From NCBI GenBank assembly GCA_012064385.1, contig QRDG01001991.1:1-64000 (forward strand): DNA of 64,000 nt, read 5' to 3'. The translations under genes and the position numbers were made by a program. Positions 1 through 11,801 of this stretch are shown here, piece by piece. Numbering within the stretch: position 1 is the first letter of the stretch; each line of letters opens with the position of its first letter. Source of the DNA: Puccinellia tenuiflora. Its lineage: Eukaryota > Streptophyta > Magnoliopsida > Poales > Poaceae. The notes under the pieces were generated by a model. That model saw only the letters and a list, made by a program, of their open reading frames with translations. It did no database searches and was not told where the DNA came from.

Positions 1-973
1 GGACAAATTATCACTTGAGCTTAATGATTCATTTGCTTCGCATTTCACATTCAGTTAAATGGCACCATTGGCACCGAGTTAGCTGTTAATAGCGAATTCT
101 TGAAGGTTTAACTGGCCTCAGTCTAGGGTTGAGTTTTGTTAGTCAAAATTACAGCACAGGATAAATATCCTTAGATGGTTTACAATTCCTTGTCCTCCTA
201 AACTCGATGTGAGCTGTGGAAGGTAAGAATGGATATTCTGCCACATATTTGCTGAAATGATTTCGATAAAAAAGAGAGCTGAGCTGATATTCCCATAACC
301 ATGTTAGATCCCATGTAGGTTTGGGTGGCCACATAGTTGCAGCACGGAGTTGCCTAAAAAAGCTGAGAGTTCATGAACTGTGATTTCCCAGAAGTATGTT
401 AGTTCCTACAGGTTTTGCAACTTAGCTCCCTGATAGGTTTTCCCTAGAAAAGCAGTCGTTGAACTGATACTATAAGAAGCATGTTCGGTCCCTTGGACAC
501 CGTGTGCTTCATACGGCTGTGGGGACTGACTTTTGTTTTTGAATTTTGTCGTGGGGACTGATGGAATAGACGGAGAAGGTACGGTGCTGACCGTTACCGC
601 TGTTCATCAGTTCACAGAACATGCGACGCCTGGTGCTGTTAGAGACCTCACAGTTGGCGTGTATTTCTTACGACATATGTGTAGTTGTGTAACCGAAAAA
701 GACTTATTGGAACGGTAGAATGGCCGACGTTTCACGGCCTCCAGTAGCTGCCCAGCTCTTCTATTCTAGAAGCCCTCTTGCTCGAAAGCTACGTGGCTGG
801 AAAGCAGACAATGAATTGTGAAGGATGAGAACGGGAGACGACAAAAGGAAGCTCTGTGCGGCCGTCTGAGGCGATGGTCCTGGTTGGTTGGTGACGCCGC
901 CCTTGCGCTCCGGTCGTTCCACCTCCACCGAGTGGCAGCACTGCATGGTAGCTTCCCAAATAGAATTCCTCCT

Positions 974-1342
974 AGCGAGCGTAGCTCAGCTGGCAAGGCT
1001 CGAGGTTGTTCGGCCTGCCCACCCGGGTTCGACTCCAGTTTGGAGCGAATTGTGGGGTGTCTCACGGGATTTTTTCAGCCAGGCTCTGGCTGTTCCCAGG
1101 TTTTCTGCTGCCTCACGTCTATGTGCCACAGGCGAGATCAACGTGCCCGTTGGTCACCGAAGCACTGGGCTTCGGCCAAGTCTCTCAGGACGTAGTCTGG
1201 GTTATAGGTTGTAGGTCTTGTTTAGACACATAGGTGGGGTGTGTGTGCGTGTGTGTGGTGTGCGTGTGGCGTGTGTTTCCTGTGTGTCCGAGCAGATACT
1301 TCAACTGTAATCACAGAGAGGCCTCAAAAAAAAAAAAAAAAA
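974..1342 (+). mobile_element. tRNA-derived SINE with target-site duplication
   Basis: The 5' end is tRNA-like, with a pol III A box (tagctcagctgg, about 981-992) and a B box (ggttcgactcc, about 1025-1035). A tRNA-unrelated body with a GT-rich stretch (about 1236-1275) follows, then an A-run of about 19. A 15-bp duplication, aatagaattcctcct, flanks it at 959-973 and 1343-1357. The paralogous site in copy B (10411-10425) has a single copy of that 15-mer and no insert, so this is a real insertion younger than the duplication. SINE family name not assigned. Confidence 0.93.
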
Positions 1343-1441
1343 AATAGAATTCCTCCTCGGTTTCTTGACTTCCAAATTCCAAGGTACTACTCCGTATGTC
1401 TGCATGTCCCGAATCATATATAGTAGGGAAAATAGTATGTT

Positions 1442-1577
1442 AAGGCCCCGCTTGGATTAGCGTTTTCTGGCCGGAATCTGTGGGGCAGAATTACGGACTG
1501 GTCCGTATATTTTACGTGCGGAGGCCGGTGAGAAAATACCGGCGGAAAATCTAACTGACATACCAAGCGGAGCCTTC
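1442..1577. mobile_element. Short inverted-repeat element (MITE-like)
   Basis: About 136 bp is bounded by imperfect terminal inverted repeats of about 14 bp (aggccccgcttgg at the left; ccaagcggagcct at the right). The corresponding place in copy B (about 10590-10610) lacks the insert, reading directly into ggtctacctgg. A target-site duplication is not clear, so the superfamily is uncertain. The TIR core cccgcttgg also occurs at the left end of the element at 24752-24881. Confidence 0.65.
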
Positions 1578-2659
1578 TGGGTCTACCTGGATAACTCACA
1601 CGCATGTTTCCTCTGAGAAATAGGGCGTAGAGTTCATTTTGTACTGGTTGGCCGGACTGCCGACCGAAACCAACATTTGATCCTAAGCAGGGTAGCCAGA
1701 TCAGGGAATTTGGCATTTCAACACATGATAGACGCTGTGTTTTTGCTGTTAGGGCATCGACAGATTCGCAAAGACGTAAAGTATTACGCTTGCACTCAAC
1801 TATTTAGATCAGGCCAAGAGTTTGGCCATTCCGTTCAGGTAATGTACACGTGCTGCCTTGTTACACCGAACACGTTTGTGGTTTGACAAATCGCGTGTTT
1901 GGCCACTCTGGTACGTACGGTACGCCAATGCACGTGTCCTCGTGTTATACCGAACATGTTGGATAGCCTCATCCACTGCCCACTGGATATATTAGATTCA
2001 TCGACCGCAGCATTCCTTGGCTAAAGGGGTTTCAGGCACAGTGAGGGCGCGAATCGAGAACCTATATATTTCCAACGTGTGGATTAGGCAGGGCGAAGTC
2101 CGGAGAGTTTGCTCCGTCACCTGCAAGCGACACGTCACTCCAACAAGCTAGTGAAATGATTTTTCATGACCAAGTTTGCAAGTGCGATTTTCATGTATCG
2201 GCCCGGGTACGTTTGTAGGTAGTCAAAGTGTAAAACTTTAAGGGAATTCTTATGAGAGGTTGGTCGATTATGTACTCTTTAAATTAAGGTTTTTGATTGC
2301 ACGTGGCCAAGTGAGTAGTGAGTTATGTACTGGAGTTTCGAGGTGTTGAGACATGTTCGGTTCAAACGGTTGAATGAATGATACTCCTCCACCCAGGGGT
2401 AGAGCTCCCAGTAGGCTAAGAAAGGGCGGCCGCCCTATCTTCATTCTTAACGAAAACATACAGATACGTATGTTTTTTCTGAATGATAGTACGTTAAATA
2501 CGGATTCTGAATAAGTAAGCTTTGATTTATTTTATCAACACTAGACATCAACGCTTCCGACCCGAGAAAAGAAGGATCAGGTCTAATTTAATTGAAATCA
2601 ATTTTTTTTGCAATAGCTAATTCTTAGTCGAACAAAATTCGATTGTAAACAATGTCTTA

Positions 2660-3374
2660 TAGCATCTCTAGCAAATCTCTTAAATATATGTACCGTAAAA
2701 TGTTTTAAGGGGCATAAAACCGTTTGACAAATCAACCCTTTTTTCCTTTACCTTTTATTTTCTCTTTTCCCGTTCCTCTTCCTCCTCTGGCCGCGCCGCT
2801 CTGCTCCGCGCCGCCAGGAGGCCGCTGCTCGCCGTGCCGCCGCAAGGAGGCTGCACCCCTCTGCTTGCCACACCGCAAGGCTGCCGTCGGGAGGCCGCTG
2901 CTCGCCACGCCCCCGAGCCGCCGCCGTGCTGCTCGCGTCCTGCGGCACCCGCCTTCCCTCCGCTCCATGCACAACACCCAACACCCCTCCAAACCCCGTC
3001 GGTGGCGGCAAAAACACCCACGCTGTTGCCGGCCCCGACCGCCACGAGCTCGAAATTAGCCAGAAATTGGTTGGAACTGGAAGCGGCAACGGTGCGGGAC
3101 TCTCTCCTCACGACGTTGGTAGTGGGATTGACGGAATTGATGTCGGCTAGTAGCGACTGCGGTGATAACCAGAGGTACTCTAGATGAATATTCGGCCCGT
3201 CAAGACCTCACGCGAGATGGGGGAAACCGAAAAAATCGATTCCAAACCTTCATATCTAAAGGAAACGAGGATCCATTTGAGGGGAACCTGCGCGGGTCGT
3301 GTTTTCCGCCCGAACCCTTAAAAAGCAGTTATTATAAGGGTTTGCTCTTTTTAAGGGATCTGCTAGAGATGCTC
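2660..3374. mobile_element. PIF/Harbinger-type non-autonomous element
   Basis: Terminal inverted repeats agcatctctagca and tgctagagatgct bound 715 bp. TTA occurs on both sides (2657-2659 and 3375-3377), the duplication typical of PIF/Harbinger elements. The interior is GC-rich with repeated ctgctcgcc-type motifs. Open frames there overlap on both strands and look like nothing known, so I treat them as composition artefacts. Copy B keeps only the left part (12231-12570). Confidence 0.8.
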
Positions 3375-3377
3375 TTA

Positions 3378-4395
3378 GGTGGGTGTATTTAAGTAGGACT
3401 TGAAAGTATTTTAGCGGGTTTATGGGGGTGGCCGAACCAAATTTTGGTATGTCATGGTTTATGTCTTATGATACTTTGGATTTGTATATTTATTGATCTT
3501 AATTTTTAATTATATTAGTTCAGTCAATGTCGTTCGTTAACAATGTGAGGACATGTTTACTCAATTGGAAAAATGATGGTTGCGAGCTCTCTTGGAAGAT
3601 GTCAATTTGTGTAAAAAATGACATCATAAATCTAAGTTTTGATGAAATGGTAACAAAATCGGGGCAAAACAAGAAAAGGGGAAAGCAAGATTTTTTAGAA
3701 TTTTTTCCTTTGAAACTTGTCTTGCATTAACAAAACTTATCGTTTCTTTGATAAAATGTCAAAACGTTTTCTTTGCTACAATAAAAAACAGGGTGAGGTG
3801 CTAAACCAATGGTTGTATTATATCAATGAACCAAAGAAAAGTGCTATCAATATAATATTTACGATTTTATTATACTTGATCTCATACTGATGTCTTTATT
3901 TTAGATAGAGCATGTTTCAAGTGCTAGAAATTAATCCAAATTATTGACCATGACTTCCTGTTATCCATGAATTTAGAAGGATAATCATCCTAATTAAATG
4001 ATATATAATTAATTTGTATTTTAATCCGCCTAAAGTTGCTGCATGGAGTGAACCTTGACGGTGTTTAATTGGCTTAATGCACAACTATTCCCCTTAATTA
4101 ATTGTAACTTCTTTAAACAACTGACACTTGCATATTAATAATATTTTTTTTATGTTCAATAACTTATACATCCTTACCATGGGGGCGGTTGCCCCCCCCC
4201 CATTAACCCGAATTAAACAATGGTATACGTTTTTGAATCCACCATATCTAAATTTTGCACCCTTCTTCGACCTCCACCTTCCTTCAAAACGACTACTTCC
4301 TTAAGTGTAAATAAAGCATTGGCAACAACTAAGACCACATCGATGATGGAACTCCTACATTTCGTATCTTTCTTACATGATGACGAGAGCGACGA
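3378..4395. other. Non-coding part of copy A
   Basis: AT-rich sequence with no convincing gene. It includes a C-run at about 4193-4201 that is longer in copy B (about 24325-24341). Copy B has lost the part equivalent to about 3375-3805, joining its truncated Harbinger element directly to the sequence aaccaatggttgtattat. Confidence 0.7.
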
Positions 4396-4403
4396 ATTCT
4401 TCG

Positions 4404-6078
4404 ACATGCCCGGCATCCGCCATGTCCACCGACGACGAGTTCTCGGGCGATTCGCTCGACGAGATCGTGTCGTTTTCGACTGCGACACCGCGATCTCCAT
4501 CGCCAACCGCCAATCTTGCGCGCACGACTGAGCTGGCAGTCGTGCCCTACGCTTCATCGACTCCGCCATCGAGTTCTGCTCACTTCGTCGGCGGAACCCA
4601 AGCAACCTTCGAGTCCATCTTTGGAGGTGACTCGGACCTGGAAGAAGTTCCGCGCATCCTCCCCATGCAGGTGTACATGACAGCACCCGCGGGACCAGCT
4701 GCGGGAACGGCCATCATAACGGCAGCATCACCAAGCGATCCTCCGCCCGAACAACGCGCATACCCGTTCACAGTTACTCTACAGAATGGACGAACTCAGC
4801 TTCATATCACCCAAGCTATGGGTGAAAAGGCAATAAAGGCAACGGCCATCATAACAGTGGAGGATGCCACGCCTGAAGACCTGCAATGCTACCAGTACCT
4901 GCTATGGCAGGAAAGCATCAAGCTGAAGGAGCAGGAGAGAGTCCTTGCAGGAGAGAGTCCAATCAACAGGGCGATCTCAACCCTCTCGCGACCGGACTTG
5001 CTACCTGCGTATGCCGGAGGGGGCAAGGACCACCGTCACTCGCAACCTGGAGAACTCCTTCATGTCTCTGGATGACGGGGGAGTACTAATTCCCAAAACA
5101 GCTACCGGCGCTCTCATGTCGGTGGCTACGTACCTGCAAGCGACACAACCTCCGGAGGACGATCCTAGGGCGGCTTTGCACCGCCAGCAAATCAAATTCG
5201 TCAGCATGGCAGGTGCGGAGCTGATACCAGAAGAACCGCCACAACCAACCGCAGCTGCAGCGGCTGCCAACAACGCGCCTTCATGGCGCCAACAAAGCCC
5301 ACGGCATGAACCGCGGACCCGCGAACGAGGCGACCGCGCTGCTCACGATCAGGAGGATCGCATCACATGTGTAAACAACGAGCGTGCCGCTCATGATCGA
5401 GAAAACTGCGTCACCTGCGATCGAAGGCATCGCGCAACTCGCGGACGAGAAGACCGATATCATCTCGCGGAAGGTGAAGACGCGCGCAACATCATCACGC
5501 AGAGCAAGGTTAATAGGAACCGCTCAAGACGGGCCGCAGGCGACACGAGCAGCGACGATCCAGACTCCGAAGAAGAGTTTGAACCTTGTGGTGCATTATG
5601 CTTCAGTCGCCGCATCCGAGAGGCAAGAATGCCAAAGGGATTCAGACTAACCTCTGAGACCCCAAAGTACGATGGTCTGCAAGAACCCTCCTCCTAGTTG
5701 GAGGACTACCTCACGGCAGTAACTTGCCAGAGAGGCTCCACTTCCACGGCCATTCAGTACATTCAGCTCACGCTCTCAGGGTCCGCCCGAGCCTGGCTTA
5801 AAAGCTTTCCGCGAGGAGCATATACTTGCTGGGAAGATTTCAGCGAAGACTTCATCCGCAACTTCGCCGGCACATGCAAACGGCCCGCCTCGTTCGAAGA
5901 ACTTCGAGCTTGCAAGCAGCGATCGGACGAGACGTTGTGCGAGTACATCCAGCGGTGGACCCTCATCCGTAACTCGGCAGAGAGGATCTCAGACGACAAC
6001 GCGATATACGCGTGTTGGGATTATGCCGAACATGCGTCCTCACTAAGAAGACTAAAAGCCAGCATACCAGGGTGGCCC
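4404..6078 (+). pseudogene. Ty3/gypsy gag fragment, frameshifted
   Basis: Successive plus-strand frames (4422-5075, 4945-5697 and 5698-6040) read like a gypsy Gag: an acidic serine/proline-rich N-terminus, a basic central region, then a retrotransposon gag domain. The gag domain has recognisable blocks such as SARAWLKSFPRGAYTCWEDF and an FEELRACKQ segment near 5896. At least one frameshift near 5000 and an in-frame TAG at 5695-5697 break it. No protease or reverse transcriptase follows; the fragment stops about where an LTR begins (6083). It abuts the end of duplication copy A. The family is inferred from the gag-domain pattern only. Confidence 0.75.
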
Positions 6079-6082
6079 ATAG

Positions 6083-6522
6083 TGGTGGTAAGCCGAATCC
6101 GGCTTAACCGGGCGGCCCAGTGTGATGAAGCGCGGGAGGCCCATCCGGCTAAGGGAAGATTCCAGAAGTCGGCCTGCATTGCGGAAGACTTAGCCCACAA
6201 GGCAGGGCCCAAGCCGGATTGGAGTAGAACTCTGTACTTAGTCGGTTAGGTTTCCTCCTGTAAGCCCTAGGTCCGAACGCCTTTATAAGCCGGCCTATGG
6301 GACGCCTTAGGGCACGCTTAAGATCTGGATCCACTGTAACTCGGCGATATTGCCTTATAGTGAATTATAGCAGCACGTAGGGTTTCGCCACCGTTGCGAG
6401 ATCCGAAGCTGGGTAAACCCCTTGTCACCTCGTTGCCGGAACACCCCCTCGTCTCCAATACCCCTCTCTCTACCTAGCTTGATGGCACCCCTGCCGCGGC
6501 TAGATTCGACAATACCACGACA
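6083..6522 (+). repeat. Lone gypsy-type 5' LTR
   Basis: A segment of about 440 bp begins TGGTGGTAAG and ends CCACGACA. It is followed at once by gttggcgcccaccgtgggg, the primer-binding-site context common just inside gypsy 5' LTRs. A tataagccgg motif near 6285 could be part of the LTR promoter. No partner LTR is present; the downstream side is cut off at the carrier-gene junction near 7345. The left boundary is approximate. Confidence 0.65.
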
Positions 6523-7344
6523 GTTGGCGCCCACCGTGGGGCAGGAGACGTCCGGGGTTTCGATCCGTCCAGGAGCCACAGGCGGAATCGGCGACACCAT
6601 CGCGGTCGGCATGGTGAGCTACTTCGACGAGACAGGAGCTGGCCACGTCTTCAACGACGGCTTCTTGACGCCGGCAAAGGAGAATCCAGCCGGCTGGTCC
6701 ACGGTCTCCATCGGCGGTTTCGACATCTTCGTCGGCTTTACCGCCTAGGTGTTGGATGATCTCGGCTTCACCTCGAGCTTGCCCACCGCCCACCCAAGCA
6801 ACCTCGACGAGGAGTCGGATCTGGACTCTGACGAGATCGCCGATCTGGATCTGGCTTTCGACGCTGACGACGAAGACTCTGAAGACGACGCAAGTTCCAG
6901 CATGGCGGCGCCGGACTTCCACTTCGTCGGCGTCTTAGGAGAATCCGGCTCCCACGAGTCGATGACAGAGCCTGTGTCTATCCTCCCTGCTCTGCAGGCT
7001 GGGGTTGATTCAGAAGCCGGATCAGGGGACACCGCCCATATGGAGCAGGACCTCGAATCTGAAGGAGAATCTGATGATTTTAGTCGGAAAGTTGCATCCT
7101 ATTTAGGACGCCCTGCCGAGGTCTTGATGGGAAACGTCTCTGATCCTAAAGACGACCCCAACACCTCGAAAGCCGCCAATGGCGAAGAAAAAACTCCTCA
7201 AGCCGGAAATATCAAGATGGATTTTGTTCCACCACTGGCTCCATTGAAGGGATCAGGTAGAATGCCGGCTGAAGGAGACAACATTGATGTTACAACCGGC
7301 GAGGCGGCAGAGAAGGAGCACGAAGAAAAGATGGCAACTATTCT
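6523..7344 (+). pseudogene. Gypsy leader and gag N-terminus, truncated
   Basis: After the primer-binding-site motif comes an untranslated leader and a long acidic frame. The frame is open from 6749 (a GTG codon); its first ATG is at 6902. It is rich in Asp, Glu and Ser in its first 100 codons, as gypsy Gag N-termini often are. There is no gag core domain. The frame continues without interruption into mitochondrial-carrier sequence near 7345, so the retroelement is broken here and fused to a host gene fragment. Confidence 0.6.
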
Positions 7345-8025
7345 GGCCATGAGCATAGATTTAGTAAAGACACGGCTACAAACCTTTTCTTGCGAGAGTG
7401 GTAAAGTTCCTAGTCTTGGCGCCTTATCAAGGGATATATGGAAACACGAAGGTCCTCGAGCATTCTATAGAGGTCTTGTTCCATCTTTGCTTGGTATTGT
7501 CCCTTATGCTGGAATTGATCTTGCTGTATACGAGACTTTGAAAGATGCGTCCAGGGCCTATATCATAAAGGACAGTGGTAAGCTCTCGCTCAGCATTGTT
7601 GGCATTTACTATCTTTTTTATTTTCAACCTTTTCCTTGATTATCGGTTATTATGGTAATGTAGAACCTGGTCCTCTAGTACAACTGGGCTGTGGCACTGT
7701 CTCTGGAGCTTTGGGAGCAACATGTGTTTACCCTTTACAGGTCATCAGAACAAGGTAAGAAATCAGAAAAGTGTAACTGTATATACATACATAAAAAATC
7801 TATATCTCAACTGTATTTCAAAATATTTGTAGACTGCAAGCTCAACAAGGGAATTCGGAGGCTGCATATAGAGGAATGTCTGATGTGTTCTGGAGAACCC
7901 TACGGCATGAAGGCATTTCTGGGTTCTACAAAGGAATCCTACCGAACCTCCTTAAAGTTGTGCCTGCTGCAAGTATTACCTATATGGTTTATGAGGCGAT
8001 GAAAAAAAATCTGTCTCTTGATTAA
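7345..8025 (+). pseudogene. 3' exons of a mitochondrial ATP-Mg/Pi-type carrier
   Basis: Three exons can be read: about 7345-7577, 7664-7754 and 7833-8025 (TAA stop). Introns obey GT-AG (gtaagc...tag, gtaaga...tag) and phases match. The product carries the carrier signature IDLVKTRLQ (the usual Pro before the Asp replaced by Ile), then YRGLVPSLLGIVPYAGIDL, and later the third repeat GISGFYKGILPNLLKVVPAA with a C-terminal YMVYEAMKKNL. This matches the C-terminal half of plant calcium-dependent ATP-Mg/phosphate carriers (SLC25A24-like), inner-membrane proteins. The N-terminal EF-hands and first carrier repeats are absent. Upstream, the frame joins gypsy gag sequence. It may be a truncated gene or a captured fragment; I infer it is non-functional as a carrier. 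Confidence 0.82.
7774..7857 (+). repeat. Carrier intron-exon border, first copy
   Basis: About 84 bp covering the end of the last carrier intron and the start of the last exon. A diverged second copy lies at 8680-8762 in the same orientation. Both contain tgtatatacatacataaaaa and the acceptor context tttgtagactgcaagctcaac. Confidence 0.8.
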
Positions 8026-8679
8026 ATTCTAGAATTGTTTTGCAAATTGGCCATTATTATTGACATGGCTGACCGTAGAGATAACGACGACACATGAATT
8101 TGCTGGTTAAAGAGCTACTTTTTTTGACGTGAAAGATGGTGCCTTCAGGTTAGAACTGAAAGCTATTGCTATCCTACTTGTTAATGAAAACAAAGAGATT
8201 GTCATGAGATCATCAAGGCTGCCACACTGGCATATTGGTAACAATTCCTCCTTGTTAAGTTCACAGGCTTACATCAATCAGTTATACTCCATATGCCTTC
8301 TTATGGAGCTCTTATTTTTGTACGTACACAACTACCTACTACTGCACACGTTTGACAACTAGGAACAGTACTGATGTACTTGGGTTGTGTTCTGATCCGC
8401 AGCTCATATCTTGGCAACTACTGTTAATAACGTTCTTTATGATTAATTTTAATCTGATAATGAGCAAAGAGAAAGTTTGTAATGATGATCACTTCCATCT
8501 TGGTACTTCGATTATCTGTGTATACTTCTTTTCATCTTTTCTCATGTAGACAATACTAGGGATTATTGTTAGCAGTTAAATGATGCTACTGTGCACATTA
8601 TGCTAATGCTAATGTGAATAGCAATATGCCATGATACTTTTAGAAATGGCATGGACTGCAAGCTACCTCCATGTATGCA

Positions 8680-8762
8680 TAACTGTATATACATACATAA
8701 AAATCTGTATCTCAACTTTTTTTAAAATATTTGTAGACTGCAAGCTCAACTAGGGAATTCAG
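8680..8762 (+). repeat. Second copy of the carrier intron-exon border
   Basis: Direct, diverged copy of 7774-7857 about 650 bp after the carrier stop codon. It keeps the splice acceptor and about 24 nt of exon, then runs into a degraded foldback element. It cannot encode a useful carrier segment by itself. Confidence 0.8.
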
Positions 8763-8768
8763 TATTTG

Positions 8769-8940
8769 TAAAATTTGACCAAGTATATAGAAAAAATATC
8801 AACATCTATAATGTCAAATACATACAATATGAAAGTATATTCCATGATGCTTCTAATAATGTTGATTTTTTATATACTTGGTCAAACTTTATGAAGTTTG
8901 ACTTTAACCAAAATTAATATGCACTGCATTTTGGTATAGT
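8769..8940. mobile_element. Degraded Stowaway-like foldback element
   Basis: Inverted arms aaatttgaccaagtatatag (about 8771-8790) and tatatacttggtcaaacttt (about 8871-8890) flank a short loop, followed by a agtttgactttaaccaaaa block. This is the interior pattern of Stowaway-type MITEs in grasses. The usual ctccctccgt ends are not preserved, so the limits are rough. Confidence 0.55.
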
Positions 8941-11444
8941 CCCGCACACAAAAGAGAGGTTATCTTTTTTGTTGAATGTTACAAAAGAAAGGTTATCAGT
9001 CATACTATCGTAGGATATTCTCTCATTTTCTCTGCTAGGATGAGCTGTAGGCTGTAACTAGGAGCAGACATCTTGAGGCCATGATTTCATTCTGTTGTTC
9101 TGGTTTTGTACTCCATCTGTTTCTATATCTTAGTTCATTCTTGCCTCCTAAACAGCTCCTTGGCAGTAGTTAAGTATTCGGCAGCACCAGTCAGTCTCTT
9201 TCATCATCTGTTGGAAATATGGCCATTTGGCTAAATCTTTGCACTGGTGTTATATTTTCTTTGATTCATGATTCATTTTCACTTCTCTACAATAGTAAAC
9301 TGACTTTTTATGTTCTTTTTTCTGTTGACATTTGAAGCTGTTGTCATGTCACTATCCAAATGATTTATTAATAGCTTTGATCCCTTTGAGCTGGACAAAT
9401 TATCACACCACTTTATTTCGCTGCCAACCTGGATGAATTATTCAGTTAATTGAGCTTGCAACTCATCTGTGATAAATTATTTTCATCACTTGAGCTTAAT
9501 GATTCATTTGCTTCGCATTTCACAATCAGTTAAATGGCACCATTGGCACCGAGTTAGCTGTTAATAGCGAATTCTTGAAGGTTATCTGGCCTCAGTCTAG
9601 GGGTGAGTTTTGTTAGTTAAAATTGCAACACAGGATAAATATCCTTACATGGTTTACAGTTCTTTGTCCTCCTAAACTCGATGCGAGCTGTGGAAGGTAA
9701 GAATGGATTCTGCCACATATTTGCTGAAATGATTTCCATAAAAAAAGAGAGCTGAGCTGATATTCCCAGAACCATGTTAGATCCCATGTAGGTTTGGGTG
9801 GCCACATAGTTGCAGCACGGAGTTGCCTAAAAAAGCGGGAGTTCATGAACTGCGATTCCCCAGAAGCATGTAAGTTCATATAGGTTCTGCAACTTAGATG
9901 CCTGATAGGTTTTCCATAAAAAACAATTGCTGAACTGATAATATCAGAAGCATGTTCGGCCCTTGTACATCGTGTGCTTCATACGGCCGTAGGGACTGCT
10001 TATTTTCTTTTTTGGAATCTTGCCGTGGGGTCTGATGGAATAGACGGAGAAGGTACGGTTTTTGATCGTTACCGCTGTCTATGACAACATCCGAGGCCTG
10101 GTGCTGTCAGGGACCTCACAGTTGGCGTGTACTCCGTATTTACATTATGTGTACCCGAAAAAACTTATTGAAAAGGTAGAGTGGCGGACGTTTCACGGTC
10201 TCCAGTAGCTGCCCAGCTCTTCTAGAAGCCCTCTTGCTCGAAAGCTACGTGGTTGGAAAGCAGGCAATGAATTTGAGAAGGATGAGAACACGGGAGACGA
10301 CAAAAGGGAGCTCTGTGCAGCCGTGTGCTGGGCCATGTTGGTGACGCCGCCCTTGCACTCCGGTCGTCCCACTCCCACCCCCACCGGCAGCAATGCATGG
10401 CAGCTTCCCAAATAGAATTCCTCCTGGATTTCTTGACTAGCTGAGGTCAACCTTTCAAAATGAATTTCGAAGACTGGACTGGCATGTGCGGATTGCTTGT
10501 GGATATTGTTTCGACTTTCGGCAACGATTTCTAGCAAGTGGATTTGGTCTGCAGGTTATTGATGTCCCCCGACTCATATAGGGAAAATACAATATTTATA
10601 GGTAAGGTCTACCTGGATAACTCGCGCCTAATGCACGTTTCTCGTCTCGTCTGAGAAGAAGGGCGTAGAGTTCATTTTTTAGCGTTTGGCCGGACTGCCG
10701 ACTTGATCCTAACCAGGGCAGCCAGATCAGGGAATTTGGCATTTCGACACGGGATAGACGCACGTTGTGTTCTTGCCGTCGAGGCATCGACAGACTAGCA
10801 AAGACGTAAAGCACGCTTGCGCTCAACCATTTAGATCGGACGATTCAGACCAAGTGTTTGGCCATTCAGGTAATGTACACGTGCTCCCTTGTTATACCGA
10901 CCACGTTTGACAAATCGAGTGTTTGGCTACTCTGGTACATACATACGTGTACAGTACGCCGATGCGCGTGTGTTCTCGTGTCATACCGAACATGTTGGAC
11001 TGGATATATTTGGAAAGCTTATCAGGTCAGTGATTAGATTCATCGACTACAACGTACCTTGGGACTTTAGGCACAATGAGAGCGAACTGAGAACCTATTT
11101 CCAACGTGTGGATAAGCTGCAGTCCGGAAAGTTTGCTCCGTCACTAGCAGCTGACGTCACCTCAACAAGTTAGTGAACTTGTGTGTGGGTGTGCCAACTC
11201 GACTAGTAGTGTGCCAACTCGACTAGTAGGTTTTTTCCTGCTTCCTTGAGCTTCCCGAGATTTATTGTTCTCAAACATCAAAGCGGCTCTAGAACTCAAC
11301 TGTGTCCATTAATTTTAGTTATAAATATGTTCCTCAGACCCAATGAGTTGCATGATGAAATGATTTTTCATGACCAAGTTTGCAAGTGCGATTTTCAAGT
11401 ATCGGCCCCGGGTACATTTGTAGGTAGTCAAAATGTAAAACTTT

Positions 11445-11801
11445 TGCATGTCTGGGACCTTGTCCTCTCCGTAAAGAAGCCCAAGAAGAAGAAAACGTCT
11501 GGGACCGGGATGGCGCAGCAGAGGCCGTCGGAGACGAGCTAGATGAGAGCTGCTAGCGGGGCCATCATCCTCTCTATGTGGGGGATATGGAAGGAGAGGA
11601 AGAGATCCTTCCGACGAAGGTGGTAGATTTGGTGCGGGAAGAGGTGGCGTTGCGGGCTTTTGCACACACGCAGGATCCATGAGATTTGTTTTTCTATTTT
11701 TGCATGTAAAGTGAATTTTCCCTAGCCCAAAATGCTGTACATAAAACTCTATTCTATCTAATCGGACGGCGAATTCGACCGCCTTAAACCTCAAAAAAAA
11801 A
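11445..11801 (+). mobile_element. 5'-truncated LINE insertion with poly(A)
   Basis: The insert ends in an A-run and is flanked by a 10-bp duplication, gtaaaacttt, at 11435-11444 and 11802-11811. Copy A has one gtaaaacttt and no insert (near 2229-2240), confirming the event. The frame includes the piece SMWGIWKERKRS, typical of the end of the zinc-knuckle region of plant LINE reverse transcriptases (W-x-x-WKERN). Only the last 350 bp or so were inserted, as expected from incomplete target-primed reverse transcription. Confidence 0.88.

Larger units (their letters stand above)
1..4395. repeat. Tandem segmental duplication, copy A
   Basis: This stretch matches 9393-12895 and then 24238-24515 in the same orientation, with many small indels. 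Shared landmarks include the opening motif ggacaaattatcac, the Harbinger-type element near 2660, and the C-run around 4193. Similarity ends near 4395, just after gagagcgac, where gypsy gag sequence takes over. Copy A runs off the window's left edge, so its true start is unknown. It carries a SINE and probably a MITE that copy B lacks, and it lacks the LINE fragment and LTR retrotransposon of copy B. I see no protein-coding gene in it. Confidence 0.9.
8026..9392. other. Carrier 3' flank, no gene seen
   Basis: AT-rich sequence downstream of the carrier stop. Apart from the exon-border copy and the foldback element listed separately, nothing coding or structural is recognisable. Confidence 0.6.

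Noticed and set aside
974..1050. tRNA gene in the SINE head
   Set aside because: A and B boxes are present, but there is no complete cloverleaf or acceptor stem, and the sequence continues into a poly(A)-tailed element with target duplication.
2724..3187. Several overlapping 60-118-codon frames on both strands
   Set aside because: They come from GC-rich repetitive filler inside the Harbinger-type element; no conserved protein pattern, and copy B does not preserve them.
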